Source: Acanthosepion esculentum (lineage: Eukaryota > Mollusca > Cephalopoda > Sepiida > Sepiidae). From it: a DNA stretch of 64,000 bases. The DNA lies in assembly GCA_964036315.1 (NCBI GenBank), contig OZ038492.1:38750853-38814852 (forward strand), read 5' to 3'. The number at the start of each line of letters is the position of its first letter. Positions within the stretch are counted from its first letter, which is position 1. Shown piece after piece: positions 22,195 to 32,165 of this stretch. Both the position numbers and the translations under genes were made by a program. Below the pieces are notes generated by a model. It worked only from the letters and a program-made list of their open reading frames with translations. It had not been told where the DNA came from and ran no database searches.

Positions 22195-22628
22195 ATGGGA
22201 AGGAAACTGGAAGAAATTGGTACGAACACCACCCTGACCCGGTTACGGAGATAGGACCTGTTACAATTCTATGGGACTACACAATACACACTGACAGAAC
22301 AATCAAAGCCAACCGCCCAGACATTGTTATTAAAGACCACAAACAAAATAAGTGCCTCCTTATTGACATGGCAGTCCCTGCAGACTGCAATGTGTCTTTG
22401 AAGATATTCGAAAAACTGTCAAAATACAAGGACCTTGAAATCGAAATCTCAAAAATGTGGCACATGGGAACATCAACAATTCCTGTTGTAGTTGGAGCCC
22501 TTGGACTGGTTGGAAAAGATTCCAGTAGGCTGATTGAAGGGATCCCTGGAAGTCCATGCATCAAAGAGATACAAAAAATTGTTCTAACAAGTACAGCCCG
22601 CACTTTACGAAGGGCTTTATCTATGTAA
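22195..22628 (+). pseudogene. Restriction-like endonuclease of R4
   Basis: Open from about 22195 to the stop at 22626-22628. Contains NWYEHHPDPVTEIGPVTILW, RTIKANRPDIVIKDHK (PD of the nuclease), KCLLIDMAVPAD (acidic residue of the second motif), KYKDLEIEISKMWHM (candidate lysine) and the end KIVLTSTARTLRRALSM. In R2-group LINEs this PD-(D/E)XK nuclease nicks the target site. The domain is complete here but out of frame with the RT. An internal ATG at 22368 would miss the catalytic PD, so it is not a real start. Confidence 0.85.
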
Positions 22629-22729
22629 TTATTTTTTTTTTGCAGTGGAAAGTGTCATGATGCCATTTCTAACCTTAGGTCCCTGGGCGGGACCCAGAAA
22701 GAAATGTGTAAACGCCAGATATCAAAGAA

Positions 22730-22730
<1 letters not shown>
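22629..22730 (+). promoter_or_regulatory. R4 3' UTR with conserved hairpin
   Basis: About 100 bp between the stop and the (ATA)n tail. A perfect 6-bp stem GGTCCC/GGGACC with loop TGGGC lies at 22678-22694. The copy at 23375-23389 keeps the stem and changes the loop only (TGGGT). LINEs of this type often recognise a 3' RNA structure for target-primed reverse transcription, so this is a candidate RT-binding element (inference). Confidence 0.6.

Positions 22731-22782
<52 letters not shown>
22730..22782. repeat. (ATA)n tail of R4
   Basis: AAT/ATA array forming the 3' tail of R4 and the junction with R5. Confidence 0.95.
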
Positions 22783-22783
<1 letters not shown>

Positions 22784-23427
22784 CTTGTATCAGGTTGCAT
22801 GATATTGGCACCCATTGAGTATAACACCCGGCATTACAGAGTGGGGCAATATCTGCACTGGAAAATTTGCAACTTCTACGGGAAGGAAACTGAAAGAAAC
22901 TGGCATGGACACCACCCACACCCGGTTACGGAGATAGGACCTGTTACAATTCTATGGGACTACACAATACACACTGACAGAACAATCAAAGCCAACCGCC
23001 CAGACATTGTTATTTTTGACCACAAAAATAAGTGCCTCCTTATTGATATGGCAGTCCCTGCAGACGGCAATGTATCTTTGAAGATATTCGAAAAACTGTC
23101 AAAATACAAGGACCTTGAAATAGAAATCTCAAAAATGTGGCACATGGGAACATCAACAATCTCTGTTGTAGTTGGAGCCCTTGGACTGGTTGGAAAAGAT
23201 TCCAGTAGGCTGATTGAAAGAATCCCTGGAAGTCCATGCCTCAAAGAGATACAAAAAATTGTTCTGACAAGTACAGCCCACACTTTACGAAAGGCTTTAT
23301 CTATGTAATTATTTTTTTATTTTTTATTTTTTTCTTTGCCGTGGAAAGTGTCATGATGACATTTCTAACCTTATGTCCCTGGGTGGGACCCGAAAGGAAA
23401 TGTGTAAACGCCAAATATCAAAGAAAA
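22783..23427 (+). mobile_element. Second Dong/R4-like LINE 3' end (R5)
   Basis: 5'-truncated copy starting inside the Zn-knuckle (LVSGC follows directly on the AAT array) and ending with the same UTR and (AAT)n tail as R4. Very similar to R4 in sequence, so of similar age and subfamily. It sits head to tail in the R4 tail. Confidence 0.85.
22799..23308 (+). pseudogene. Restriction-like endonuclease of R5
   Basis: A 169-codon uninterrupted frame and the best-preserved nuclease domain of the window. PD at residues 68-69 (NRPDIVIFDHK), acidic D83 in LLIDMAVPAD, candidate lysines K102/K104 in KLSKYKDLEIEI, C-terminal KIVLTSTAHTLRKALSM. The ATG at 22799 is an internal Met next to the last knuckle Cys, not a genuine start. 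Since RT and promoter are missing, it is a fragment and not an active gene. Confidence 0.85.
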
Positions 23428-23449
23428 TAATAATAATAATAATAATAAT
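23427..23449. repeat. (AAT)n tail of R5
   Basis: Short AAT array between R5 and R6. Confidence 0.9.
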
Positions 23450-23828
23450 GATATGGACAAGAAATTCAGAAGTGTATGCGTATTGACATAGCAGTACCGT
23501 CTGAGAGAAACACATCTATGAAGATTATCGAGAAATTTTCCAAATACAACGACCTGGAGATCGAGATTAACAAGATATGTGGAATGAAGACTGAGACTGT
23601 ACCAATAGTAATTGGAACTCTGAGTCCCATGAGAAAAGGGATGGTTAGTTCTACTCACAGTGTCCCGAGTATAATCAACATACAAGTTGCCCAGAAGATC
23701 GCCCTACTAGAAAAAATCCAATATACTAAGAAAAGTGCTATCAGTTAAATGACAATTCCCCTATATGGCCTAAGGACCATAGTTTGAACTCGACTCCACA
23801 GGATACAAAGCAGGAAGCGTAACATGCT

Positions 23829-23829
<1 letters not shown>
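23450..23829 (+). pseudogene. Diverged restriction-endonuclease LINE 3' end (R6)
   Basis: The frame 23476-23748 encodes the C-terminal two thirds of a related nuclease: CMRIDIAVPSERNTSMKIIE, KFSKYNDLEIEINKICGM, ETVPIVIGTLSPMRKGMV, with end QKIALLEKIQYTKKSAIS. The LLIDMAVPAD motif appears as RIDIAVPSE, with the catalytic D kept. Clearly another subfamily than R4/R5. It ends in a long AAT/ATT/ATG array. Third 3' end in the head-to-tail row. Confidence 0.75.
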
Positions 23830-24010
<181 letters not shown>

Positions 24011-24224
24011 TTCCGGATAGGTTTCAGTCAATGGTTTACGATAGAAAAGCACGCAAGATTCTTATTGAATATTCGGCAAAAATAGTCGAGTGAGGTTCGA
24101 ACAGAGATCCCTCCTAGTAATGACCATTTTAATTGCCGTGCATGCGTTAGACATTACTTGTAGAGTGCTTGTAGGGTTGGCAATACATTTGATGATTCAG
24201 TAAAGAGTAGGATGAGAATGAAGA

Positions 24225-24296
24225 AGAAGAAGAAGAAGAAGAAGAAGAAGAAGAAGAAGAAGAAGAAGAAGAAGAAGAAGAAGAAGAAGAAGAAGA
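24225..24296. repeat. (GAA)n microsatellite
   Basis: About 24 units of AAG/GAA. Confidence 0.95.
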
Positions 24297-25229
24297 ATTG
24301 ATGACCCCGTGGAAGTACCTCAGCCATTATCTCCTGATTCTTCTAGTCTCTCATCCTTCGACGGCATCTTCTCATTGTCTCTCTTATCCCTTTCAATCTT
24401 CATTGCTGTACTTGTTTTTAGCTTAATATTATAAAGCATGGATTAGTTTGATATATGAAAAAGAAACAAAGAATAGACAAAAATATTCTGCCTCATCCTC
24501 CTTTTCATCTTATGCTCCGTTTTGCCATAAAGAACTTTAATGTATCGCCATTTTTTTACGATCCTCCGGCAATATCAGCAACAATCTATGTGATTACATT
24601 AATGTTATCGTCTGCTTGCTTTCATTTCTTCCTTGCATTCATTTTCGTTTTTTTTTTCTTTCTCTTTTTCCTGCAATCTTTCTGAGAAACCAAGTGTTTG
24701 TGAATCTCCAATAAATACAAAAACAGCCGATGCCTTCATTTTCTACATTGATTTCAACATCCTCGCCAAACCAAGATATTTTTCAGTCTTTAGCGTCATT
24801 CAATTTGAATCAGCTCGCGACATCCATTACATTTGATTACTAGCTTTGCTCTCTTTTATTATTGTCGATTGTTATCCCAACACCGTGGTTCGATAAACTC
24901 TTCAACAACTCGTGCAGACTTAGAAAAAAATATTATGGCACACAGAATGAATATAGTTGATCATTCTACAGTTTACACATGGGAATATCACAAATTAGTT
25001 AATACATATGAGCTGGATAAGAACTTGTGGTGACGCTTATGTCCCAACCCTGTTGTTCCCCTTAACTAGAATATATGGACCAAACAGAGACGCATAGGCT
25101 GACCAGAAGAGGTTTTTAATAACAAAATCAAAGAAATACTGGACTATGTATCCCTTGCTTTCTCCACGGCTTAACATTCTGAATTTTATTTCTTATAAAA
25201 TGTTTGCTGCCCTGAGAGACCACTGTGTC
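24297..25229. other. No recognisable feature
   Basis: Pyrimidine-rich at 24330-24700 and otherwise AT-rich. Short open frames lack motifs. Confidence 0.45.
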
Positions 25230-25390
25230 CCATTATTTAACGCACAGTTGTAAGGGGAAATGGGTTGATGCATTTCGCATGAAAATAAACGCGATTAACT
25301 AGTCCAGGAATTGAACTCCTCTTACAGGTTCCACCTTATACGTCAATAGCTTTTATGTTAACGCACTTCCAAAGAAAGCATTAAATGCAT
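25230..25390 (-). mobile_element. Possible tRNA-type SINE
   Basis: On the minus strand GGAGTTCAATTCCTGGACTA gives a B-box-like GTTCAATTC about 60 bp from the 5' side. Another stretch, GGGGAAATGGGTTGA (25256), also occurs at 34416. It differs from the main SINE family. Weak evidence. Confidence 0.3.
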
Positions 25391-25419
25391 TTAAGCATCT
25401 ACATCCGTCTTTTAATATA

Positions 25420-26007
25420 TACATCGGGTGCAACAGCAAAATTGTCCAAATGGTATTACAGCAAAATTATGTAACTGTTTGATTAATATTTGATCCGTTG
25501 TATCTTAGAAATTATTAAAGATATATTACTGTAATTGTCCCTGGTTTTATAACACTATTGAACTCTTTGAACAATATGAATGTAGTTAGCGATAATTTGA
25601 AATGATGATCCCTCTTGCTGCTTTGACATTCTGGTCAAGATTTGCTTTCTACGGTTCTCTCTTTTTTTAAACGTATTCACTGTTATTTTGAGAGTTCTTG
25701 AATAGACTTTAAATATAGCCAGAGTATAAATGGTGTTACCATTACTGAAGGCCTGAATGATGTTTATTTTCCTTTCACCATTGTTGGGAAGACATAACAA
25801 TTTTAACCTGTTCTCTTTCTAGCTGAATATCGCAAGGGCTTTTTCAGTGATTCTTACGTCAAATGATGTCAAGATAGATAAACGTTTTATCTGAAAATCT
25901 GGAGAGAAAAAAAACTCATCTAGTTTAGTGGGTTTTTAGATATTAAATATTTTGTGGGATGGACAATTATCTCATGCTTTTACTCGAATTGGACAATACA
26001 CTTGGTA
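25420..26007 (-). mobile_element. Tc1/mariner-type element, internally deleted, copy 1
   Basis: Terminal inverted repeats: TACATCGGGTGCAACAG at 25420 and, reversed, TACCAAGTGTATTGTCC at 26007, with a shared TTGTCCAAAT block at the 25.4 kb end. Subterminal sequence at both ends is homologous to the 55643-56621 element in opposite orientation (for example CGTTGTATCTTA and TTTGAACAATA at one end, TCCCACAAAAT and AAGAATCACTGAAAAA at the other). A 81-codon minus frame (25555-25800) contains IQAFSNGNTIYTLAIFKVYS, the first helix-turn-helix region of the transposase. The catalytic part is missing; non-autonomous at 588 bp. Confidence 0.75.
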
Positions 26008-26029
26008 TTGTAGGATTGAATTTTGGGGC

Positions 26030-26300
26030 CAAAGAATAGCATTAAATTTGAAGGCTGCCTGCCTATTTCACAATATGTTTAATATGTAATTCTGATTTAA
26101 AACTTTTTTTCTCTTCGTCGGTTTTTTTATCATGTATTTAACAATAGTAATTATTTTTACGAAATTAACCCATTACTTTTTACATAAAATTTTAGACCTT
26201 TTTGGCCCAAACTATATTATCGGCTAATGGCTGTCGGATTAAAGATTTTAGGTGACCTCCTTTCTAAAACAATTAGGTGCCATGCAGTAATAACTTAATA
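26030..26300 (+). repeat. Repeat family V, diverged copy 2
   Basis: Shares TTTTTTATCATGTATTTAAC and GGCTAATGGCTGTCGG-type blocks with the copies at 17.5 and 36.4-37.1 kb. Confidence 0.35.
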
Positions 26301-27475
26301 TCTTTAGTAAGAGTTAATTAAAGCAATCAAATATGAAATTTACTAATTTTTAAGTCTTGTATGTGTTCTTCAATTTTTTATTTGATTTGGTTGTTTAACG
26401 TCAAAATGAACTCTTTATGGGTTATTTAACACCAAAAATTACTTTTCTTTGCATTTTTAAGCAATAAAAATGATCTATGTTATTCTGCTTTCACAGTTGA
26501 ATACATGGTAGATGATACTCAGCTTTTATGCATATAGATATTTGTGTGGACAAAGTTACTAGAGGCGGTGAAGTGTGTGTTTTATGTTGTAGTGTTGTTG
26601 AAGTTATATTTTGGCATACAGTTTGGATTCTTTAAGAAATTGTAGGATATATCATGAAAGAGTTCCTTCGTGTTGGTTGATTGTTTTTGTTCAGCGCCAT
26701 ATATACCTATATAGATTATTTAATGCTGAAATCTAAATATTTTGTACACAATTGTATATCTTCAATTAAATATAATTTGAACACTTTTGTATGCTTCAAC
26801 TACAGATAAAATATATTGCCGGTTATTTTGCTTTAAATGTGTTCTTAACATGAATATTTATTTTGGTAATGCTTTATATAAAATGGATTGCTGGTATTTG
26901 TTACTATAAAAATAGTTTTATACTTTGATAGTGTTTTGTTTTTGTTTGGGGTGTCACTATTTGCCCATAGCTAGGAACATAACAGGTGCTACCACCCCGG
27001 GTAAAATAAAGCCTGGGAACCACAATAATGAAGAGGGTGTTCCATGCTTCTCAAAACCTCCATTCTATCGATCAGAGTCCTTGCTGCCGGATGTAGTTTA
27101 TCGTCATATCCAGGACTATTCTAAACTAAATTTACATTTACAAGATTTTGTTTTTGTTTTCTTTTGCTATAAAACATAAACGTCAAAATATGTTTGTTTG
27201 GCTTATGAAATGTCAATGTCTTATAGAAATCACTCCGATGAATAAGTTGTATATAATGTAATGTCAAATTTATGATCTTCCTAATAAGCTTCGAAATGAA
27301 GGATCATCTACATGGAATGCTTTTTTGAACGGGCCATAATTATTTGTGAATAATAAACACTCATACGCACCACCAACATAACGATAGGTGTGACAGGAAG
27401 GATATGTTATGTGTAATACGTACGGATGTTTTTTAGAATATGTTGCAGGGAAATTTAACATAATTTTCATATTTT
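26301..27475. other. No recognisable feature
   Basis: AT-rich, non-coding. A moderately GC-rich island at 26945-27120 stands out but matches nothing I recognise. Confidence 0.45.
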
Positions 27476-27479
27476 TTCA

Positions 27480-27960
27480 ACTTCATATCTATATCTATAA
27501 TTCTCAAAATGTGTGTGTGTATGTATGTGTTTGTTTGAAAGGATGTTGTTTATGCATTTCCAGTTTTCATCAGATTTCGATGATTTTTTTTTGATAGATA
27601 ATTCTTCATTGCCGGTTTTGAGTCCAAATTGTAGGGGACAATGGCTCTCCACTACTTCCTGTCCATTATAACTCTCAGTAACGTTTTACTATTTCTATAT
27701 GTTCTTGGATATATAACTTTCATAATTATTTTAATAAAAATAAATAGTTTAAAATATTACAATAATATTATTTATTATTATACATTTCCCTTTTTAGAGC
27801 CCCCCCCATTCAAATTGTTAACGACCCATTTGCCGATGTACCTCAGTTGCACCCAAATTTTGTTACTAATATTGATTTTCGGGTGGGCTGATTTTAAACT
27901 TAAACTGCTCCAATTACCAGTAATGAAAGACCCGGTCAAAGACGGGTTATACTGCTAGTA
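27480..27960 (-). repeat. Interspersed repeat, inverted partner of 9.6 kb
   Basis: Reverse-complement homologue of 9560-9975. The end carries CCCGGTCAAAGACGGG, a short hairpin (27932-27947). An extra ~150 bp of AT-rich sequence separates the two conserved halves. Confidence 0.65.
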
Positions 27961-28405
27961 AACTATAAAATTTACATTGTTTTGAAAGGCAAATTTGAGA
28001 CAGTATTTAGATCAAACACACAGGCGTGATCACACAAAAACACGGCTAAAAGTTTGCGGCTAAATTAAGCTCACGCTTCTAGAAATAACATTATGAAAAA
28101 AACACGCATTTCATTTAACGGTGGGCCGTTCTCTGTAGCGGACTAATGCACGCTTCTTTAAGAAGCACAGTGTATCTTTGTGGACGAAGAAATATTGAGG
28201 ATGGTGGACATGCAATACATTAACAAGATAAAACAATCTTATAAATAGTGTTTAATATTTATTTTGTAAATCATCAAAAACAAAAAAAATAATCGTATTT
28301 ACATTTTATTCTATTCATCTTCACTTTTTAATACAAGAAATATCGCCGCTGTTTGACACATTCTGCACTGAACTAATTAAAATATGTATCATGACTATAT
28401 ATTTT
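27961..28405. other. No recognisable feature
   Basis: Non-coding AT-rich sequence. Confidence 0.45.
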
Positions 28406-28408
28406 TAG

Positions 28409-28535
28409 TCAGTTCACATCAAGCAAGCCGATAATGTAACTAAGATGCAAATGTCTTGTGGGAGTGAAAGAGACTGAAAAAACTTTAGAAGAAACCGGAA
28501 ACCCAATCCTAAAGAAGAAATAAGGGATAAAAACC
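28409..28535 (-). mobile_element. Jockey-type LINE 3' terminus (J6) plus one minisatellite-like unit
   Basis: TTCACATCAAGCAAGCCGAT is the antisense 3' end of the LINE family. At its far side GAAACCCAATCCTAAAGAAG and AAATAAGGGATAAA resemble one 30-bp unit of the neighbouring minisatellite. Confidence 0.5.
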
Positions 28536-28689
28536 TACTCCTTGTTCAAAAGACTGGGGACGAGTGTGAACTGGTCGATAGGCCAACCCATCTACTCCTA
28601 TTGAGGTAAACATAGATAACACCGTTAAGATGTAAGCCTTTAATACGGGCAGCAGTTAAGCCAACTGAAGTTTGTGTCATAATTATTTT

Positions 28690-28780
28690 TTCATTATTTC
28701 ACCCCCAACAAGTTGATAATGGGATAAAACGCAATGGGCTAGTCGGTGGAGGAGAATGAGAAGTACTTAGAAGGAACCAG
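28690..28780 (-). mobile_element. Jockey-type LINE 3' terminus (J7)
   Basis: ATTTCACCCCCAACAAGTTG is again the antisense LINE 3' end. It leads through AAGGAACCAGAAACCCATTC directly into the first unit of the minisatellite. Confidence 0.5.
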
Positions 28781-30013
28781 AAACCCATTCCTGAACAGGA
28801 TACAAAGGATAAACTCAATACGGAACAGGAAACAATAAAAAAACAACCTTAAACAGGAAACAAAGGATAAACCCAACTCAAAACAAGAAAAAAATGTATA
28901 AACCCAATCCTAAACATGAAACAAAAGATAAACCCAATCCTGTACGGGAAAGAAAAGATAAACCCAGCTCTGAACAGGAAACAACAAATGAACTCAAAAC
29001 TAAACAGGAAACAAAGAATAAACCCAATACTATACAGGAAACAAAGAATAAACACAGCCCTAAACAGGAAACAATGAATAAACGCAATCCTGAACAGGAA
29101 ACAAAGCATAAATCGAATACTAAAAAAGAAACAATGTATAAACACAATCCTAAACAGAAAAGAAACAATGATTCTAATTCTAAAAAGAAAAGAAACAAGT
29201 ATTTCAATCCTAAACTGGAAATAAAAATTAAACCCAATCCTAAACAGGAAAAATCAATAATTCCAATCTTAAACAGGAAACAAAGAATAAACCCAATCCT
29301 AAAAAGGAAACAAAGAGTAAGCCCGATCCTAAACATGAAACAAAGGATAAACCCAGTCCTAAATGGAAACAAAGGATAAACCCAATCCTAAACAGGAAAC
29401 AAACAATGAGTCCAGTCCTAAACAGAGTAAATAAACAATAAACCGAATTCTAAAAGGGAAACATAGAATAAATCCAATGTTAAATAAGAAACAAAGTATA
29501 AATCCAATCCTAAACAGGAAACAATCAATAATTCCAATCCTAAACAGGAAACAATGAATAAATCCAATCCTAAACAATAAACAAAGGATAAACCCTATCC
29601 TAAACAGGAAAGAACGGATAAACCCAATCTTAAACAGAAAACAAACAATTGGTCCAGTACTTAACAGGAAACAAAGAATAAAGCCAATTGTAAACAGGAA
29701 ACAAATAAACCCAATCCTAAACAGGAAACAATGAATAAATCTAATCCTAAATAAGAAACAAAGGACAAACCCAATCCTAAACAGGAAACAATCAATAATT
29801 CCAATCCTAAACAGGAAACAAAGGATAAACCCAATCCTAAGCAGGAAACGAAGAATAATTCCAATCTTGAACAGGAAACAAACAATAAGTCCAAATCTTA
29901 ACAGGAAACACTGAATGAACCCAATTCTAAACAGGAAGCTAATAAACCCAATCCTAAACAGGAAACAAAGTATAAACGCAATCCTAAACAGCAAACAAAG
30001 AATAAACCCAGTC
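28781..30013. repeat. 30-bp minisatellite, block 1
   Basis: About 40 tandem copies of a 30-bp unit with consensus halves AAACAGGAAACAAAG and AATAAACCCAATCCT. Copies are imperfect, with substitutions and a few 1-3 base indels. Because 30 is divisible by three, frames stay open on both strands for up to 231 codons (Lys/Asn/Pro/Gln-rich on plus, Phe/Leu/Cys/Ile-rich on minus). These are products of the periodicity, not genes. Confidence 0.95.
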
Positions 30014-31204
30014 CTGTCAAACCGTGAATTGAAGGTCGTTCTCAATGGATTCATCTCCAGCTCCTATCCCACTAACGCAGGTGTTCCTCAAGGCTCCATC
30101 CTAGGGCGTACTCTGTTCCTTATATTCATAAACGACATTCCTGACGCCATAGATTCCCAAGTCATCATCTATGCGGACGACACCACAATTTACTCCTGCC
30201 TCAAACACAAATCTAGTGATGCTGACAAAGTTAACCTGACAGTTCGATTAGAAAAGACCTCCAATCGGTTGTGAACTGGGACAAGAAATGAATGGTTAAC
30301 TTTAACGCCTCTAAAACAAAACTACTCTCTATTAACCACCACAGGGATCCATCCCTGCATCCCATTAGAATGTCTGAAGACCAACTTCCTGAGAGCTCCT
30401 CTCTGCGGCTGCTCGGTCTCACGCTGGCCGCTGATCTGAGATGGAACAAATACATCGAGTCAATTGCATCATCCACCGCAAGGAAAGTTGGGTCCCTGTG
30501 CCGAGCCAGGAAATTTTTCTCCCCGGAATCGATCCTCCAAATCTATAAATCGACCATTCGCCCTTGCATGGATTATTGCTGCCATATATGGTCTGGAGCC
30601 CCTGCTGTTTGCCTCAGGGTTCTTGATAAGATACACAGACGGATATGCAATGTAATTGGCCCTGATCTGTCATTTCGTCTGCAGTCGCTCTCTCACAGAC
30701 ACGACGTTGCCTCGATCTGTCTTTTTTACAAATACTTTCACGGTAATTGCTCCGATGAGCTGCTTTCGCTGGTTCCTAGGCCTCATGAATTTAAACGTCC
30801 TACGAGGCTGGCATCCCGTTCCCACCCCTTCACCGTTGAAACCGTTAGATGTAGACGTCTCTTCTACTCCAATAGCTTCATGTCTCGCACATCTCGCCTG
30901 TGGAACTCCCTTCCCTATTCCTGTTTCCCTGACAAATACAATCTCCAACTATTTAAGTGTAACGTCAATCGACATCTCCAGTTGCCTTGATCTATCCACT
31001 TCCCTTCTCCACATCCTTTCACCTTTCATTCCTATCTGCTCTCGCTCCAAATCTTCTGTAACTCCCTTGCCTTAATCGATCCACTATCTTTCTACACATC
31101 CTCTCCTTTACCACTCCTATCTGCTCTTCCTCCAAACCTTCTGTAACCCCTTGCGTGCTAGTGGCTTCCAGCCTTGCTTGGGGTGATAAGCTTAAAAAAA
31201 AAAA
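30014..31204 (+). mobile_element. Young jockey/CR1-type LINE, 5'-truncated (J8)
   Basis: Inserted in the minisatellite. A first frame (within 29915-30274) has RT motif B NAGVPQGSILGRTLFLIFIN and motif C QVIIYADDTTIYS (YADD at 30170-30181). After a frameshift near 30255 and a TGA where Trp is expected (30286), a 232-codon frame (30292-30990) holds the thumb and C-terminal domain: LRLLGLTLAADLRWNKYIES, IYKSTIRPCMDYCCHIWSGA, IHRRICNVIGPDLS, SRLWNSLPYSCFPDKYNLQL. The 3' UTR ends CCTTGCTTGGGGTGATAAGC plus a poly(A)-like run of 11. Flanking GTCCT/ATCCT minisatellite text may be the target duplication. Confidence 0.9.
30292..30990 (+). pseudogene. RT C-terminal part of J8
   Basis: A 232-codon uninterrupted frame, the longest intact piece of the jockey-like family here. 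It covers the end of the RT palm and the C-terminal region up to HLQLP-stop. The ATG at 30292 is internal; the upstream catalytic region is in another frame. This copy is the reference for recognising the other jockey fragments in the window. No zinc knuckle is visible in this part. Confidence 0.85.
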
Positions 31205-32165
31205 CTCATCCTAAACAGGAAACAGAGGATAAACCCAATCCTAAACAGAAGTCAAGCAATCAGTCTAATCCTAAACAGGAAACGCACAATTAGTCCAATT
31301 CTAGGGAGGAAACTAAGTATATCCCCGATCATAAACAGGAAACAAAGAATAAATCCAATTGTAAACAGGAAACAAAGAATAAATGCAATCCTAAACAGGA
31401 AACAAACAATTAGTCCAATCCTATACAGGAAACAAAGAATAAATCCAATCTTCAACAGAAAACAAAGAATATATCTTATCCTAAATAGGGAACAAAGGAT
31501 GAACCCAAATTTACACAGAAAACAAACAATAAGTCTGATCCTTAACAGGAAACAAAGAATATACCCAATTCTAAACAGTAAAAACGAATAAAATAATTCC
31601 ACTTCTCAACAGGAAACAAAGGATAAACCCAATTCTAAGCAGGAAACAAAGGACAAACCAATTCTAAGCAGGAAACGAACAATAATTCCAATCCTAAGGA
31701 GGAAACAAATAATAAACGCAATTCTAAACAGGAAACAAAGATTAAACCCAATCTTAAATAGGAAAAAGTCAATAATTGCATTCCTAAACAGGAAACAATG
31801 AATAAACCTAATCCTAAACAGGAACAAAGAATAAATCCAATCCTAAACAAGAAACAAAGGATAAACCCAATCCTAAACAGGAAACTAAAAATTAGCCTAA
31901 TCCTAAACAGGAAACAAAAAATCCAACCCTAAACAGGAAACAAGAATAAACCCAATCCAACCCTAAACAATAAACAAAGGATAAACAAAATCCTAAACAA
32001 GAAACAAACAAATCCAATCCTAAACACGAAACAAAGAATAAATCTAATCCTATACAGGAAACAAAGGATAAACCCAATCATAGCAGGAAAGAAACAATAT
32101 GTCCAATCCTAAACAGGAAACAAAGAATAAATCCAACCCTAAACAAGAAACAAAGGATAAACCTA
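31205..32165. repeat. 30-bp minisatellite, block 2
   Basis: Continuation of the same array after the LINE, about 30 units, in the same phase and orientation, more variable than block 1. Confidence 0.95.

Larger units (their letters stand above)
19066..22730 (+). mobile_element. Near-complete Dong/R4-like LINE (R4)
   Basis: About 3.7 kb with one ORF-like region split by frameshifts: an N-terminal part (19070-20231), reverse transcriptase (20188-21954), a Zn-knuckle/linker and a restriction-like endonuclease (to 22628), then a ~100-bp 3' UTR with a hairpin and an (ATA)n tail. The RT-before-nuclease order and a C-terminal PD-(D/E)XK nuclease are the hallmarks of the R2/R4/Dong group. Members of this group target-prime at a nick made by that nuclease. 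Dong of Bombyx is known to insert into (TAA)n, which fits the (AAT)n tails and junctions here. Confidence 0.8.

Noticed and set aside
28894..29379. 161-codon plus frame with Lys/Asn/Pro/Glu repeats
   Set aside because: Direct translation of the same minisatellite, with no start context, and the repeats are imperfect at DNA level without codon bias.
28781..30013. CRISPR-like array (regular ~30-bp repeats)
   Set aside because: There are no spacers: the unit is directly tandem, and the DNA is eukaryotic.
29359..30054. 231-codon minus frame, Phe/Leu/Cys/Ile-rich, like a membrane protein
   Set aside because: It is the reverse reading of the 30-bp minisatellite; the opposite strand is equally open because the period is divisible by three.
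30656..31075. 139-codon plus frame in a second frame of J8, also present antisense at 13061-13480 and 59104-59454
   Set aside because: It recurs only because the LINE is repeated; the other frame has the RT-type domain and ends at the family stop.
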